From positions 1,116,001-1,180,000 of the forward strand of contig NC_014160.1 in assembly GCF_000092185.1 (NCBI RefSeq): a stretch of DNA of 64,000 nt, written 5' to 3'. Numbering within the stretch: the first letter of the stretch is position 1; each line of letters opens with the position of its first letter. The stretch comes from Thermosphaera aggregans DSM 11486. GTDB taxonomy: Archaea; Thermoproteota; Thermoprotei_A; Sulfolobales; Desulfurococcaceae. A program made the position numbers and the translations under genes. The notes beneath the pieces are model-generated. The model worked only from the letters and a program-made list of their open reading frames with translations. It was not told where the DNA came from and made no database searches. Of the stretch, positions 48,483 to 58,025 are shown one piece after another.

Positions 48483-49733
48483 TTAGGAAAGCTCGTTGAA
48501 CGTTAAAAGAACTATGTCCCTAGGCTTCTCCTCAACCTTCCCCAGCCTTGCGCCAACGAGGATTTTAACGTTCTTCTCGGCCGCGGTGTTTATCAGCCTC
48601 TGGGTTAGGATACCGTCTAATAGTATTCCGTGAACGCTACCGGGCTGTACACTGGCCAGCTCGTTGACAAGGTCTCTCACAGGGATTTTCTTCAAGGTAT
48701 TCCAGTTCTGATCGTACAGGATTGCTTCAAGAGTCCCAATTAAAGCCTTAGCGTCCTCGGCGAGCTTACCCGGGATCACCAGGGTTTCCTCCTTCTCAAC
48801 AGGCTGTGGAGGCGGTTGCGGCGCCTCCTCCTTCACCTCGGCTGGTTTAGCTTCAACGGGTAGCTTGTGCAATTTCTGCTGTATCTGCAGGAGGTGTTGC
48901 GCCTCCTTACTTCCCTGCTTCACCAGGTTGTTCAAGTAGTCGAACACGCTTGTGGCCTTGGAGAGAGCCTCCTCGATCTCCCTCCCGGTTAACTCTTCAA
49001 CCTCCCTACCCGCCGGCGCTCTTGCCACGAAGTCTACCTTGAGGTTTCTTAAAACCTCCTTGAGAATGAGGTCCCCGCCGTGGTCTCCATCAACGAATAA
49101 CATGATCTTCTTCGTCTCAGCCAGCTTCTTAACGGTTTCGGGGACCTTTCTCGCCCCGCCTATGGCGACAACGTTGTTTATCCCGTATCTTAGAAGGTTT
49201 ATTACGTCGGCTCTTCCCTCAACCAGTATGATAGTGTCAGCCTTCTCAACATCAGGCCCTGCGGGCAGCTCGTCGGGGCCGTAGCTGATGGGCTCGGGGG
49301 CTTTAAGCATTTCCTGAATATTCTTGATAATCTCCCTGACATCGGGAGCCTTCTCCTTGCTCCATTTCCTAAGTATTTCCTCAGCCCTCTCCATTATCTT
49401 CTTGATCTTCTCCAGCCTCAGGTCGACTATGTCGACCACTTTCAAACTGGCATCGTAGGGGCCGACCTTGTCAACGCTCTCGATGAGGGCGGCTAGAAGG
49501 GCTGTTTCAACCCTGTCAAGGTTGCTGGGTATTAGGATCTCGCCTATTGTCTTGCTCCCCTGGATCTTGGTGTTAACCTGTATCCTGCCTATTCTGCCCT
49601 TGTCCTGGAGCTGGCGCAGGTCGAACTGGTCGCCGAGCAATCCCTCGGTCTGGCCGAATATTGCGCCCACAATGTCGTGTTTCTCGACAACTCCGTCGAT
49701 CTCTATCTTAGCTCTTATCAAGTACTTGCTCAT
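48483..49733 (-). CDS. dnaG: Archaeal DnaG primase-like protein
   Basis: A 416-residue DnaG with an archaeal N-terminal domain (KYLIRAKIEIDGVVEKHDIVGAIFGQTEGLLG) and a Toprim domain: Glu in TIILVEGRADV and the DxD in FVDGDHGGDL. A Pro/Glu-rich linker near residues 300-315 precedes a C-terminal domain. Archaeal DnaG associates with the exosome and can synthesise RNA primers. It is the first gene of a minus-strand group with the Trp/Glu microprotein downstream. Confidence 0.96.
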   Translation of the reverse strand: MSKYLIRAKIEIDGVVEKHDIVGAIFGQTEGLLGDQFDLRQLQDKGRIGRIQVNTKIQGSKTIGEILIPSNLDRVETALLAALIESVDKVGPYDASLKVVDIVDLRLEKIKKIMERAEEILRKWSKEKAPDVREIIKNIQEMLKAPEPISYGPDELPAGPDVEKADTIILVEGRADVINLLRYGINNVVAIGGARKVPETVKKLAETKKIMLFVDGDHGGDLILKEVLRNLKVDFVARAPAGREVEELTGREIEEALSKATSVFDYLNNLVKQGSKEAQHLLQIQQKLHKLPVEAKPAEVKEEAPQPPPQPVEKEETLVIPGKLAEDAKALIGTLEAILYDQNWNTLKKIPVRDLVNELASVQPGSVHGILLDGILTQRLINTAAEKNVKILVGARLGKVEEKPRDIVLLTFNELS

Positions 49734-49813
49734 TAAACCACCATGGTCTATTATAAGGATTTGTCAACCCGTATAATAAGTCCTGCATTCTCGTGGAGCG
49801 CTTGGCTAAAAAC

Positions 49814-50002
49814 CTATACAATCCTAACCCTGTTAACCTTTTTATTAGCCCACGCGTACCTTCTAATCCTCCTGCTCCGCCCATACCCGCATGCTGCGCA
49901 GTATCCCTTGGAGACGTTGAAGCTGTGTCTGCCGCACCTTCTACACCTTATGTGCGTCTTGCCGCGGCTCCTCCTACCCATGCTGCTCGTTCCCTTGGTC
50001 AC
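49814..50002 (-). CDS. rpl37e: Ribosomal protein L37e
   Basis: A 62-residue zinc-ribbon large-subunit protein: CRRCGRHSF and CAACGYG supply four Cys; highly basic. GTG 50002 (MTKGTSSMG) is preceded by GAGGTG at 6-nt spacing; the longer GTG 50011 start overlaps that site. It follows the LSm gene, the usual archaeal pair. Confidence 0.96.
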   Translation of the reverse strand: MTKGTSSMGRRSRGKTHIRCRRCGRHSFNVSKGYCAACGYGRSRRIRRYAWANKKVNRVRIV

Positions 50003-50012
50003 CCGGACCACC

Positions 50013-50243
50013 TCACTGCTCGGTTATCGGGGAGATGAAGACCACGGTGTCTCCTCTTATCACGACCGTGCCCAGCTTCCTGGTGCTCCCGCCCTCCCCT
50101 ATCTCCTCGACATCGTCTAACACTATGTTTAAGTGTTGATCATAGCTCCTTAGTTTTCCGCGGAGCGTTATATCATCTTTTATTTTAATCAAGACGATGT
50201 TCCCAATGTTCTCCTCCAACATCTTATGCGCTGTCTCGCTCAA
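50013..50243 (-). CDS. Sm-like (LSm/SmAP) RNA-binding protein
   Basis: A 76-residue Sm fold: Sm1 motif [27 protein letters not shown] and Sm2 motif [11 protein letters not shown]. It forms heptameric rings binding oligo-U RNA. TTG 50243 has GAGGTG at 6-nt spacing. The stop lies 10 bases before the L37e start, so the two form an operon. Confidence 0.95.
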   Translation of the reverse strand: MSETAHKMLEENIGNIVLIKIKDDITLRGKLRSYDQHLNIVLDDVEEIGEGGSTRKLGTVVIRGDTVVFISPITEQ

Positions 50244-50344
50244 AACCAGCACCTCTATCGGTAATGCTTAATGAATCCACAAGAAGTTTAAAATACTAGG
50301 TATCCTTAAATACTTAGCGATCAACTGGTTTAACGTGGTTGGTA

Positions 50345-50830
50345 ATGGTTAAGAGGCATCCTCTATCGAAGAAGGAGCGGAAAAGGCTTGCCGAGGAGCT
50401 CTCCTATATCAGTGACTTGAAGATCGAGGATGAGAGGTTGGTGGAGTATTACCAGGACGATAACGGTGAGAAAATACTTGTAAACGGTGAAGCATGGTTC
50501 GTCAAGCTGGGGGATAAGTGGATTCCTCACCTGAGATTCGTTCTGAAAAACCTTCAGGCGCTCAGGCTTCCAAAGGTTTACGTGGATAAAGGGGCTATGG
50601 AGGCCTTGCTCAGGGGTGCAGACCTCATGGCCCCCGGGGTCAAGAGTATTGAAGGCGTCTTCAAGGAGGGCGATATCGTGGTGATCTGTGAGCTCGAGTC
50701 CCGGAAGCCCTTCGCGGTTGGCAGAGCCCTTGCTTCTTCAGACCCTATCGTCAAGGGCGAGCTTAGAAGAGGAAAGGTGGTTGAGAACTTGCATTACTTC
50801 AACGATGAGATATGGAGACATGGTCCCTGA
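50345..50830 (+). CDS. PUA-domain RNA-binding protein (MCT-1/COG2016-like)
   Basis: About 161 residues. A basic N-terminus (KRHPLSKKERKRLAEEL) and a pre-PUA domain are followed by a C-terminal PUA domain (KVYVDKGAMEALLRGADLMAPGVKS ... KPFAVGRA). It resembles the archaeal relatives of MCT-1/ligatin that act in translation. ATG 50345 (MVKRHP) chosen; TTG 50339 is an in-frame alternative. Confidence 0.87.
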   Translation: MVKRHPLSKKERKRLAEELSYISDLKIEDERLVEYYQDDNGEKILVNGEAWFVKLGDKWIPHLRFVLKNLQALRLPKVYVDKGAMEALLRGADLMAPGVKSIEGVFKEGDIVVICELESRKPFAVGRALASSDPIVKGELRRGKVVENLHYFNDEIWRHGP

Positions 50831-50905
50831 CTCCTTGACCGTTAACATTTAAAACATGTCTAAATATAGGTTGAAAACCTGGATTAAACGGGAAAGGTGT
50901 TAACC

Positions 50906-51613
50906 ATGGTGTTCAACCAGGGTGACTTCATACTTGTCGAATACACTGTTAGGGTTAAGGAAACCGGCACCCTCCTAGACACCACAGATCAGGAGTTGGC
51001 TAAGAAGGAGAATATTTACGAGGCTGACAGGCTCTACGGTCCAACACTCGTAGTGCTCGGCAGGGGGTGGATGAACGAGGTTGTTGAGCAGGAGTTAATG
51101 AAGATGGAGGTTAACGAGGAGAGGGAGGTTGAAGTACCTCCCGAGAAAGCCTTCGGTGAAAGAGACTCAGGGAAGGTTAAAACCTTCAGCCTGAGGGAGT
51201 TCCAGAGAAGAGGATACAGCGTTAACGTGGGAGACGTGGTTGAGGTTGGAGGGGTTAAAGGAGTCGTTAAAAGCATAAGCGGCGGCAGAGTAGTGGTGGA
51301 TTTCAACCACCCGTTGGCCGGCAGAACCCTTGTCTACAAGGTCAAGGTCGTGGGGAAGCTTGAAGAGTTCAAGGACAGGGTTAAAGCCCTTGCTTCAAGA
51401 CACCTCAACATCACAGGTAGCGACATCGATGTCGCCTACGACGAGGCTGAGAAGAAGCTTGTCGTGAGCATCCCCGGGAAATACTTGTCGAGGAGGGAGC
51501 TGAACTACTCCAAGATATCGTTGGCTACAGATATCTTCGACATGTTCAAGGATGTTGTCGAGAAACTAGTGTTCCAGGAGACCTTGTCCAAGATCCAGCC
51601 GCAGTCCAGCTAG
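50906..51613 (+). CDS. FKBP-type peptidyl-prolyl isomerase, long archaeal form
   Basis: About 235 residues: an FKBP domain ([33 protein letters not shown]) with the inserted flap domain of SlyD-like FKBPs ([21 protein letters not shown]) and a C-terminal extension. It has prolyl isomerase and probable chaperone activity. ATG 50906 is preceded by GGTG at 6-nt spacing. Its stop lies in a CTAG shared with the stop of convergent egsA. Confidence 0.92.
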   Translation: MVFNQGDFILVEYTVRVKETGTLLDTTDQELAKKENIYEADRLYGPTLVVLGRGWMNEVVEQELMKMEVNEEREVEVPPEKAFGERDSGKVKTFSLREFQRRGYSVNVGDVVEVGGVKGVVKSISGGRVVVDFNHPLAGRTLVYKVKVVGKLEEFKDRVKALASRHLNITGSDIDVAYDEAEKKLVVSIPGKYLSRRELNYSKISLATDIFDMFKDVVEKLVFQETLSKIQPQSS

Positions 51614-52656
51614 ATGACGCCGGTTTCCTTGGCAAGCCTGTAAGCAGCCTCGCGTGTTAAACCCTTTTCACCCAGTATCGTGTACCTTTCAGGCCTTATA
51701 GTGTGAGCAATGGTTAAGGCTTCAATAATCTTCTCCGGCTCAATCCCGATTTCATAAGCATTCGTGGGAAGCCCGACTTTCTTCAAGATCCTTCTAACCC
51801 TTCTCCACGATGAGTCGCCGTGGAGGTATAACATCATTATTGTTCCAAGAGCTATTTGCTCCCCGTGGAGAGCCCTGCCGGGCGCCACGATATCCAGCGC
51901 GTGGCTGAACAGGTGCTCGCTCCCGCTTGCCGGGCGGCTTGACCCGGCTATGCACATGGCTACTCCACTGCTCACGAGTGCTTCAACAAGTATCCTAACG
52001 CCCTCCACGCTCCCGCTTGCGATTAGCTCGTGGTATTTGAGCACGTGTTTAGCGCTCATTAAAGCCAGCTGAGCGGCGTACTCGCCGTAGTACTCCCCTC
52101 TCAGCCTGTGCGCTAGGGCCCAGTCCTTGACAGCCACCAGCTTGCCGACGAGATCGCCGAAGCCCGCCATTATGAGCCTCCTAGGGGCTTTGGCGATGAC
52201 TTCGACATCCGCTATCACCCCGTAAGGGGTTTTAGTGTAGATGCTGGTCGGCCTCCCGGTTCCCTTGAGGCTGGCGAACGGGCTCGCTATGCCGTCGTGG
52301 CTTGGCGTGGTGGGTATGCTTATCATTAAGGAGCCTGACTCCTTCGCGACATACTTTGCTACGTCAATAGCCTTCCCCCCGCCCACGCCGATCACTGCTT
52401 CAACCCTTTCCTCCCGAGCCTTCCTCGCTATCTCCTTCGCAGTATCCACGATTGCGTTGGGAGCTTTCCAGACGACAACCTTTCTCTCGGGGGCGAGGGC
52501 TTCCTCAACTCTTCTACCGGAAAGCTCGTAGGTTAATTCTCCTGTTATTATTCCGACTTTTCTGGCTGACGGGGGAATTATCTCGGAGACCTTGTCGATA
52601 ACGCCGTGGCCAACGATGACTTTCAAGGGGAGTGTTATCTCGTGAACGCTCTGCAA
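51610..52656 (-). CDS. egsA: sn-Glycerol-1-phosphate dehydrogenase
   Basis: A 348-residue NAD(P)-dependent enzyme making the G1P backbone of archaeal lipids from [16 protein letters not shown] is the nucleotide loop; [18 protein letters not shown] binds substrate; zinc ligands include His in [12 protein letters not shown] and LHGEQIALG. It is divergent from psmB. Confidence 0.96.
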   Translation of the reverse strand: MQSVHEITLPLKVIVGHGVIDKVSEIIPPSARKVGIITGELTYELSGRRVEEALAPERKVVVWKAPNAIVDTAKEIARKAREERVEAVIGVGGGKAIDVAKYVAKESGSLMISIPTTPSHDGIASPFASLKGTGRPTSIYTKTPYGVIADVEVIAKAPRRLIMAGFGDLVGKLVAVKDWALAHRLRGEYYGEYAAQLALMSAKHVLKYHELIASGSVEGVRILVEALVSSGVAMCIAGSSRPASGSEHLFSHALDIVAPGRALHGEQIALGTIMMLYLHGDSSWRRVRRILKKVGLPTNAYEIGIEPEKIIEALTIAHTIRPERYTILGEKGLTREAAYRLAKETGVI

Positions 52657-52731
52657 AACACATCCTCCAGCATACGAATCATATATTTAAGCCTGGTTAA
52701 TAATTTCAGAATTAAAGACAGGCGGTGGATT

Positions 52732-53352
52732 ATGGATAAGACTGCTTCTAAGACCACTACAGTTGGGCTGGTGGCAGGGGAGTACGTCGTACTCGCCGCT
52801 GATAAAAGGGCCACGGCAGGACCGATGGTCTACCATAAAAGAGTGAGGAAGATAATGGAGATAACTCCGTACGCGGCAATGACTATATCAGGGCTTGTTG
52901 CTGATGCCCAATTCCTCGTTGAGAACGCTAAGTATATTGCAAAGGACTACGAGCTTAAAATGGGGAAGAGGATATCTATTGACGCGCTGGCCAGCAGGAT
53001 TTCCCTCATATTGTCGGCATACCTGAGGTTCTCCCCCTTCATTGTTCAGCTACTGCTTGGAGGGGTTGACCACGAAGGCCCCAAGCTGTACTACATGGAT
53101 CTCTACGGGAGTGTTTCAAGAGAAAGGTTCATGTCAACAGGTAGCGGCTCACCAGTCGCCTTCGGAGTGCTGGAGCAGGGGTACAGGGAGGGCTTGACGC
53201 TGGAGGAGGCTAAGGAGCTTGCTTTCAAAGCCGTATCCTCAGCAATAATGAGGGATAGCTTCACGGGTGAGGGAGTGGACATAGTGGTTATAGGCCCTGA
53301 GGGGATTTCCGAGGAGACAAGGTTGTTTAAGAAAACCCTTGCAACGGTTTAG
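52732..53352 (+). CDS. psmB: Proteasome beta subunit (TTTVG type), Lys at position -1
   Basis: A 206-residue beta subunit of the 20S proteasome. After a 7-residue leader MDKTASK comes TTTVGLVAGEYVVLAADKRAT, giving Thr1, Asp17, Arg19 and Lys33, the full catalytic set. The residue before Thr1 is Lys rather than the usual Gly. ATG 52732 has GGTGG (4-nt spacing); the open frame extends to 52606 inside the egsA region but without support. Confidence 0.95.
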   Translation: MDKTASKTTTVGLVAGEYVVLAADKRATAGPMVYHKRVRKIMEITPYAAMTISGLVADAQFLVENAKYIAKDYELKMGKRISIDALASRISLILSAYLRFSPFIVQLLLGGVDHEGPKLYYMDLYGSVSRERFMSTGSGSPVAFGVLEQGYREGLTLEEAKELAFKAVSSAIMRDSFTGEGVDIVVIGPEGISEETRLFKKTLATV

Positions 53353-53450
53353 CTTGGAAACACTTATAAGCATGTTTTAATATGTTTTTCAACGCTGAAG
53401 CAGTATAGTAGTTTTCTAACTCGTTTAAACCGTGGAGAAAGGGATGGATT

Positions 53451-55406
53451 GTGAAAATTGATAAGTCAGTGTTGAACAAGAATAAGCTCGCATTACTCGG
53501 CAGTATTGTGCAGGAGATACCGCCGGAGCTCGAGCTATCAAATATAGAGTTTGAGGGGCCATCAATAGTTGTCTACGTCAGGAACAGGAAGGCTATCAGC
53601 GAGCATCTGGATCTCGCGCAGAACATTGCGAAGAAGGTTAGGAAAAGGGTTGTGATAAGGGTTTCAACAGAGTCCCGGCTACCCGTTGACGAGGCGAAGA
53701 AGAAGATCCTGGAGATAGCTCCCAGGGAAGCCGGCCTCGACCCTAACGGAATATACTTCGATGAAACCAGCGGAGAGGTCTGGGTCAAGGTTGAGAAGCC
53801 GGGGCTAATAGTGGGGAGGGGTAATTACGTCAGGCACAAGATCCTCGCCGAGACGGGTTGGAGAGCAGTGCCTATGAGGGCCAGCCCGCTGGAGTCGAAA
53901 GTGCTCAGGGAGGTTGTAGCTGGTACTTTGAAGCAGAGCGAGTACAGGCTCGAGTTTCTGAGGAGGCTTGGAGACAGGATTCACAGGGACGTGATCTTCA
54001 AGAACAACTATGTGAGGATAACGGCGCTGGGAGGGTTCAGGGAGGTTGGGAGGTCTTCAATACTGGTTGAGACGCGTGAGAGCAGGCTACTCCTAGACAT
54101 GGGGATTAACACGGGCGTGATGGACGACCCCTTTAAAGCATTCCCGTACATTGATGTCGACTCGTTGAAGCTTGAGGAGCTTGACGGCGTGATAGTCACG
54201 CACTCGCATCTCGACCACGTAGGCCTCGTGCCCATACTGTATAAGTATGGCTATAGGGGCCCCTTGTACGTGACCAAGCCCACGAGAGAGTTAATGATAG
54301 TCATGCTTAAGGATTTGATAGAGGTTTCGAGAAGGTCTGGGAGATACCTGCCTTTCACGGAGAAGGATTTAACGACTATGATACTCCACACGATCACTGT
54401 CGAATATGACGAGGTAACTGATGTAGCCCCCGACATCAAGCTAACAATGTATAATGCCGGCCACATACTTGGCTCAGCCATAGTCCACCTGCACGTTGGG
54501 ATGGGGCTCCACAACATTGTCTACACGGGCGATTTCAAGTATGCTTCGACAAGGCTTCTCGACAGGGCTAACACGGAGTTTCCAAGGGTGGAGACGCTTA
54601 TAATGGAGTCCACGTACGGGTCTGCGAAGCAACAGAACAGGCTTGAGGCGGAGGCGGAGCTCGTGAACATTGTCAAGAGGACTGTTGAGCGCCAGGGTAT
54701 TGTGCTAATACCGGTTTTCGCGGTGGGCAGGGGTCAGGAGATAATACTGATACTGAATGAGGCGATGAAGAATGGCTTAATACCCAAGCTCAACGTTTAC
54801 GTGGAGGGGCTTGTCAACGAGGTGACAGCCATTCACACACAGTACCCCGAGTATTTGAGCAGGAGTATAAGGGAGGCTATTTACAGGGGTGAGAACCCGT
54901 TCACGGCTGATTGGCTCAAGATCCTCGAGTCAGGCGTTGCGAGGCCCGATATAGTGGAGGACCGCCCCTCAGTGATCATAGCGACGAGCGGGATGCTCAC
55001 CGGCGGGCCTGCTGTTGACTATCTCAAGCTACTGGCAAGCGACCCGAGGAACAGCCTCGTCTTCGTAGGCTACCAGGCCGAGGGAACCCTTGGAAGGAAG
55101 ATTAAGGACGGTATGAGGGAGTTGACAATGGTGGTTGAGAACAAGGTTGAAGCGGTGAAGATCGACCTCGAAGTATACAGCATTGACGGCTTCAGCGGGC
55201 ACAGCGACCAGGCCGAGCTCGTGAAGTATGCTCAGAGCATTAAGCCTAAGCCCAGGAAGATAATCCTCAACCATGGGGAGCCGTCGGCGATAGACACCTT
55301 GGCGAGACTCCTGCGTAAGGCGCTACTGGCCCCGGGAACAGGCTACACCTCCCTCCCGGAAATATACACACCCTCCAACCTTGACACGGTGCACCTCACA
55401 TCCTAG
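53451..55406 (+). CDS. aCPSF1 RNA-cleaving/transcription-termination factor
   Basis: A 651-residue protein: N-terminal KH domains (residues about 1-150, including VGRGNYVRHKI), metallo-beta-lactamase domain with THSHLDHVG and a DxH set, and beta-CASP domain (motifs around TSGMLTGGPAVDYL and HSDQAEL/HGEP). It is the archaeal CPSF73-type ribonuclease that terminates transcription at U-rich sites, which fits the T-run terminators seen in this window. Confidence 0.96.
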   Translation: MKIDKSVLNKNKLALLGSIVQEIPPELELSNIEFEGPSIVVYVRNRKAISEHLDLAQNIAKKVRKRVVIRVSTESRLPVDEAKKKILEIAPREAGLDPNGIYFDETSGEVWVKVEKPGLIVGRGNYVRHKILAETGWRAVPMRASPLESKVLREVVAGTLKQSEYRLEFLRRLGDRIHRDVIFKNNYVRITALGGFREVGRSSILVETRESRLLLDMGINTGVMDDPFKAFPYIDVDSLKLEELDGVIVTHSHLDHVGLVPILYKYGYRGPLYVTKPTRELMIVMLKDLIEVSRRSGRYLPFTEKDLTTMILHTITVEYDEVTDVAPDIKLTMYNAGHILGSAIVHLHVGMGLHNIVYTGDFKYASTRLLDRANTEFPRVETLIMESTYGSAKQQNRLEAEAELVNIVKRTVERQGIVLIPVFAVGRGQEIILILNEAMKNGLIPKLNVYVEGLVNEVTAIHTQYPEYLSRSIREAIYRGENPFTADWLKILESGVARPDIVEDRPSVIIATSGMLTGGPAVDYLKLLASDPRNSLVFVGYQAEGTLGRKIKDGMRELTMVVENKVEAVKIDLEVYSIDGFSGHSDQAELVKYAQSIKPKPRKIILNHGEPSAIDTLARLLRKALLAPGTGYTSLPEIYTPSNLDTVHLTS

Positions 55407-55421
55407 CGTGAGTGGTGTGCC

Positions 55422-55943
55422 ATGGCCAAGAGGGTTTTAATGCCCGGCAGGTTCCAGCCGTTCCACAACGGACACTATCATGCTCTTAGGAGTCTCCTAG
55501 AAGAATACGAAGAGGTAGTGTTGGCTGTTGGGAGCGCGCAGGAGGGGTTCACCTGCCAGAACCCTTTCACGGCCGGCGAGAGGCTCGAAATGATAGACAT
55601 ATTCCTCAAGCATGAAGGGCTGAGGGGCAGGGTCTGGTTGATACCGGTCCCGGATATAAGGATGCCCCTGGCTTGGACTACTCACGTCCTATCAATGGCT
55701 CCAAAGGTTGAGGCCGTTGCCTCGGGAAACCCTCACGTCCTGTACATCTACAAATGGGCTGGTTTGAAAACAATTGAGCTCAAGCTTCACGAGCCATCCA
55801 GGTATAACGGGTCCAGGATTAGGAGCCTGATGCTTGAAGGCGGCGAGTGGAGGAGCCTTGTCCCAGGCGTTATAGCCGAGTATATTGAAGCCGTTGACGG
55901 TGTTGAAAGGGTTAGAAAGGTGTGTTCTAGTGGAGTATATTGA
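55422..55943 (+). CDS. Nicotinamide-nucleotide adenylyltransferase (archaeal NadM)
   Basis: A 173-residue NMN adenylyltransferase making NAD. PGRFQPFHNGHYHAL has the HxGH motif, and NGSRIRSLM the C-terminal SxxxR phosphate-binding motif. It follows aCPSF1 by 15 bases and overlaps rtcA by 14 bases, so three genes form one transcript. Confidence 0.94.
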   Translation: MAKRVLMPGRFQPFHNGHYHALRSLLEEYEEVVLAVGSAQEGFTCQNPFTAGERLEMIDIFLKHEGLRGRVWLIPVPDIRMPLAWTTHVLSMAPKVEAVASGNPHVLYIYKWAGLKTIELKLHEPSRYNGSRIRSLMLEGGEWRSLVPGVIAEYIEAVDGVERVRKVCSSGVY

Positions 55944-57003
55944 GGTTGACGGTAGCCTAGGGGAGGGCGGGGGCCAGGTTTTAAGATACTCGCTGGCCCT
56001 GTCAGCTCTCACGTTGAAGCCTGTGAGAGTGTTCAACATAAGGGCTAAGAGGGATAATCCAGGGCTCAGGCCGCAGCACCTCGCGGCTGTGAAAGCCCTT
56101 GCGGAGGTCTCGGGAGCGGAGGTTAAGGGGGCCTCCCCGGGTAGCATGGAGGTTTGGTTCAGGCCGAGGAGAAGGGTTCACGGTAGCCTCAGCATTGACG
56201 TGGGGACTGCGGGGAGCGTGTCGCTCGTCATTCAGGCGATACTCCCCGTTCTCCTCTACTCGCCCGGGGAGTCAACGATCACTGTTAGAGGCGGCACAGA
56301 CGTGCCCTGGAGCCCCCCGGTGGACTACATGTCCCTGGTTTTCACGCATAACTTGAAGCCCATGGGGGTTGAAGCATTCGTGAGGCTTTTGAAGCGCGGG
56401 CACTACCCGAGGGGAGGAGGAGTGGTCGAGGTCCGCGTCAAGCCTGTCTCGAAGCCTCTGAAGTCCTTGAACCTGGTTAAGCGGGGTAGGCCTTTGAAAG
56501 CAGCCGTGGTCAGCCACTCCGTCAGGCTCCCGAGACACGTTGCTGAGAGGCAGGCCTCCGCAGCGTCAAGCCTTGTCGAGAAAGTGCTCGGGATTAAGCC
56601 CGAGGTCGTGCTGGATGCTCAGCCGCCTGAAAGCGACACCCACCTGGGGCCTGGTAGCGGGGTTTTAGTCTATGTTGAAGCGGAGCCTTGGGTTAGGCTT
56701 GGAGGGGACTCGCTCGGCGAGAAGGGCAAGCCGGCTGAGAAGGTGGGGGAGGAGGCTTTCAGGAAGCTGGTTGAGGATTATGAGACAGGGATGGCTTTCG
56801 ACAGGCACATGGGGGATATGCTAATCCCTTACTTATTCCTAGCTCAAGGAGTCAGCAGGATCGGGGTTGCAAGAATAACTTCCCACCTCGCCACTGCTCT
56901 TGAAATATCCAAGCTCTTCTTCCCGAGTGCTGAAGCCAGGGTTGAAGGAGTTGTCGAAGGCCCCGGCGTGGTGGAGGTTAAAAGCCCTGGCTTCCAGCCT
57001 TGA
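55930..57003 (+). CDS. rtcA: RNA 3'-terminal phosphate cyclase
   Basis: About 357 residues. DGSLGEGGGQVLRYSLALS is the N-terminal signature, RGGTDVPWSPPVDY and RGGGVVEV follow, and the catalytic His region is FDRHMGDMLIPYLFLA. It converts RNA 3'-phosphates to 2',3'-cyclic ends with ATP. GTG 55930 has GGTG at 7-nt spacing and overlaps nadM by 14 bases. The 3' end overlaps the convergent GTPase by 26 bases. Confidence 0.94.
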   Translation: MEYIEVDGSLGEGGGQVLRYSLALSALTLKPVRVFNIRAKRDNPGLRPQHLAAVKALAEVSGAEVKGASPGSMEVWFRPRRRVHGSLSIDVGTAGSVSLVIQAILPVLLYSPGESTITVRGGTDVPWSPPVDYMSLVFTHNLKPMGVEAFVRLLKRGHYPRGGGVVEVRVKPVSKPLKSLNLVKRGRPLKAAVVSHSVRLPRHVAERQASAASSLVEKVLGIKPEVVLDAQPPESDTHLGPGSGVLVYVEAEPWVRLGGDSLGEKGKPAEKVGEEAFRKLVEDYETGMAFDRHMGDMLIPYLFLAQGVSRIGVARITSHLATALEISKLFFPSAEARVEGVVEGPGVVEVKSPGFQP

Positions 57004-57985
57004 GCAATCCCGCAAGCCTCTGCTTTAAAATATCCAGGTTTAAGCCCGTTAGAGCAGAGATAACGAGGGGCTCAACCCCTGTCTTCCTCAACACTATTTC
57101 GCGAGCCTCCTCGAGCTCGCCCGGGGGCGTGGCATCTGCCTTGTTCAACACTATCATCAACGGCTTACCCTGGAGCATGCTTTGAACAGTCCTGTAAACG
57201 CTCAACTGTTCGTCCAGACTGTAGTATTTACCGGGGGATGGGTCGATCAGGAAGAGGAGGGCGTCCGCCAAGTGCTTCACAGCTAGGACAGCCCTGTGCT
57301 CTATAGGGTTTCTCTCGCTCATAGGCCTGTCAAGTATGCCGGGCGTGTCAATCAGTACAATCCTCCCATAAGGCTCAACGGTCAGGTGCCCGGCAATAAT
57401 GTTCTTGGTTGTGAAAGGGTAGAAGCCTATCTCGGGCTTCGCGTTGGTGAGCCTCGATATGAGCGTTGACTTCCCAGCCTGGGGCATGCCGGCTATGATG
57501 ACTCTTAAATCACCCTCCACATCCGGCATCCTGGAGAACTCTAGGGCTGTCTTCCTTATCGCTGACAGAGTCTTCCTGTTCCTCTTGTAGATTGAAACAA
57601 GCCTTCCGACCCCGGCCCTGAAAGCCTCCCTCGCAGCGGGCTCACCCGGGGCGGTTCTTAGCTCGTTCCTCGACGAAGCATATATGTTGCCAGCAATCCT
57701 TCTCAAACCCTTAATCTTCTTCAACACTTCTCTCGGCTCAACCCCTGCTTCAAGCTTGAAGAGCTCGGCGTGGAATCCCCCAAGCTCCACTACCCGCCTG
57801 AGGAATGCTTCAGCCTTGGAGAACTCGCCATCCACTAGCCGGTAGCATGTTGAAAGCTTTTCGAGAAGCCTTGCCCTGGCGCTGGCCCTCCCCGATGAGC
57901 CAGCGGTCTTCAGCCTCCGCTCAAGGATCGCGAGGAACTCGCTGGGCTCGTGAATAATGTTTCTCCTGAAATCCTCGGGCTTCAA
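56978..57985 (-). CDS. NOG1-like GTPase
   Basis: A 335-residue GTPase with a helical N-terminal domain (about 1-160) and a G domain: G1 GMPQAGKST, switch/G3 DTPGILDRPMSERNPIEHRA, G4 NKAD. The NOG1-type G domain and helical N-terminus indicate a role in large-subunit assembly (helix 69/89 region in eukaryotes). Cellular role in archaea is inferred. Confidence 0.9.
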   Translation of the reverse strand: MKPEDFRRNIIHEPSEFLAILERRLKTAGSSGRASARARLLEKLSTCYRLVDGEFSKAEAFLRRVVELGGFHAELFKLEAGVEPREVLKKIKGLRRIAGNIYASSRNELRTAPGEPAAREAFRAGVGRLVSIYKRNRKTLSAIRKTALEFSRMPDVEGDLRVIIAGMPQAGKSTLISRLTNAKPEIGFYPFTTKNIIAGHLTVEPYGRIVLIDTPGILDRPMSERNPIEHRAVLAVKHLADALLFLIDPSPGKYYSLDEQLSVYRTVQSMLQGKPLMIVLNKADATPPGELEEAREIVLRKTGVEPLVISALTGLNLDILKQRLAGLLKAGSQGF

Positions 57986-58025
57986 CCAAACCCTTAGTGT
58001 AGAAATGTTTAAAGCTTCTTATAGG

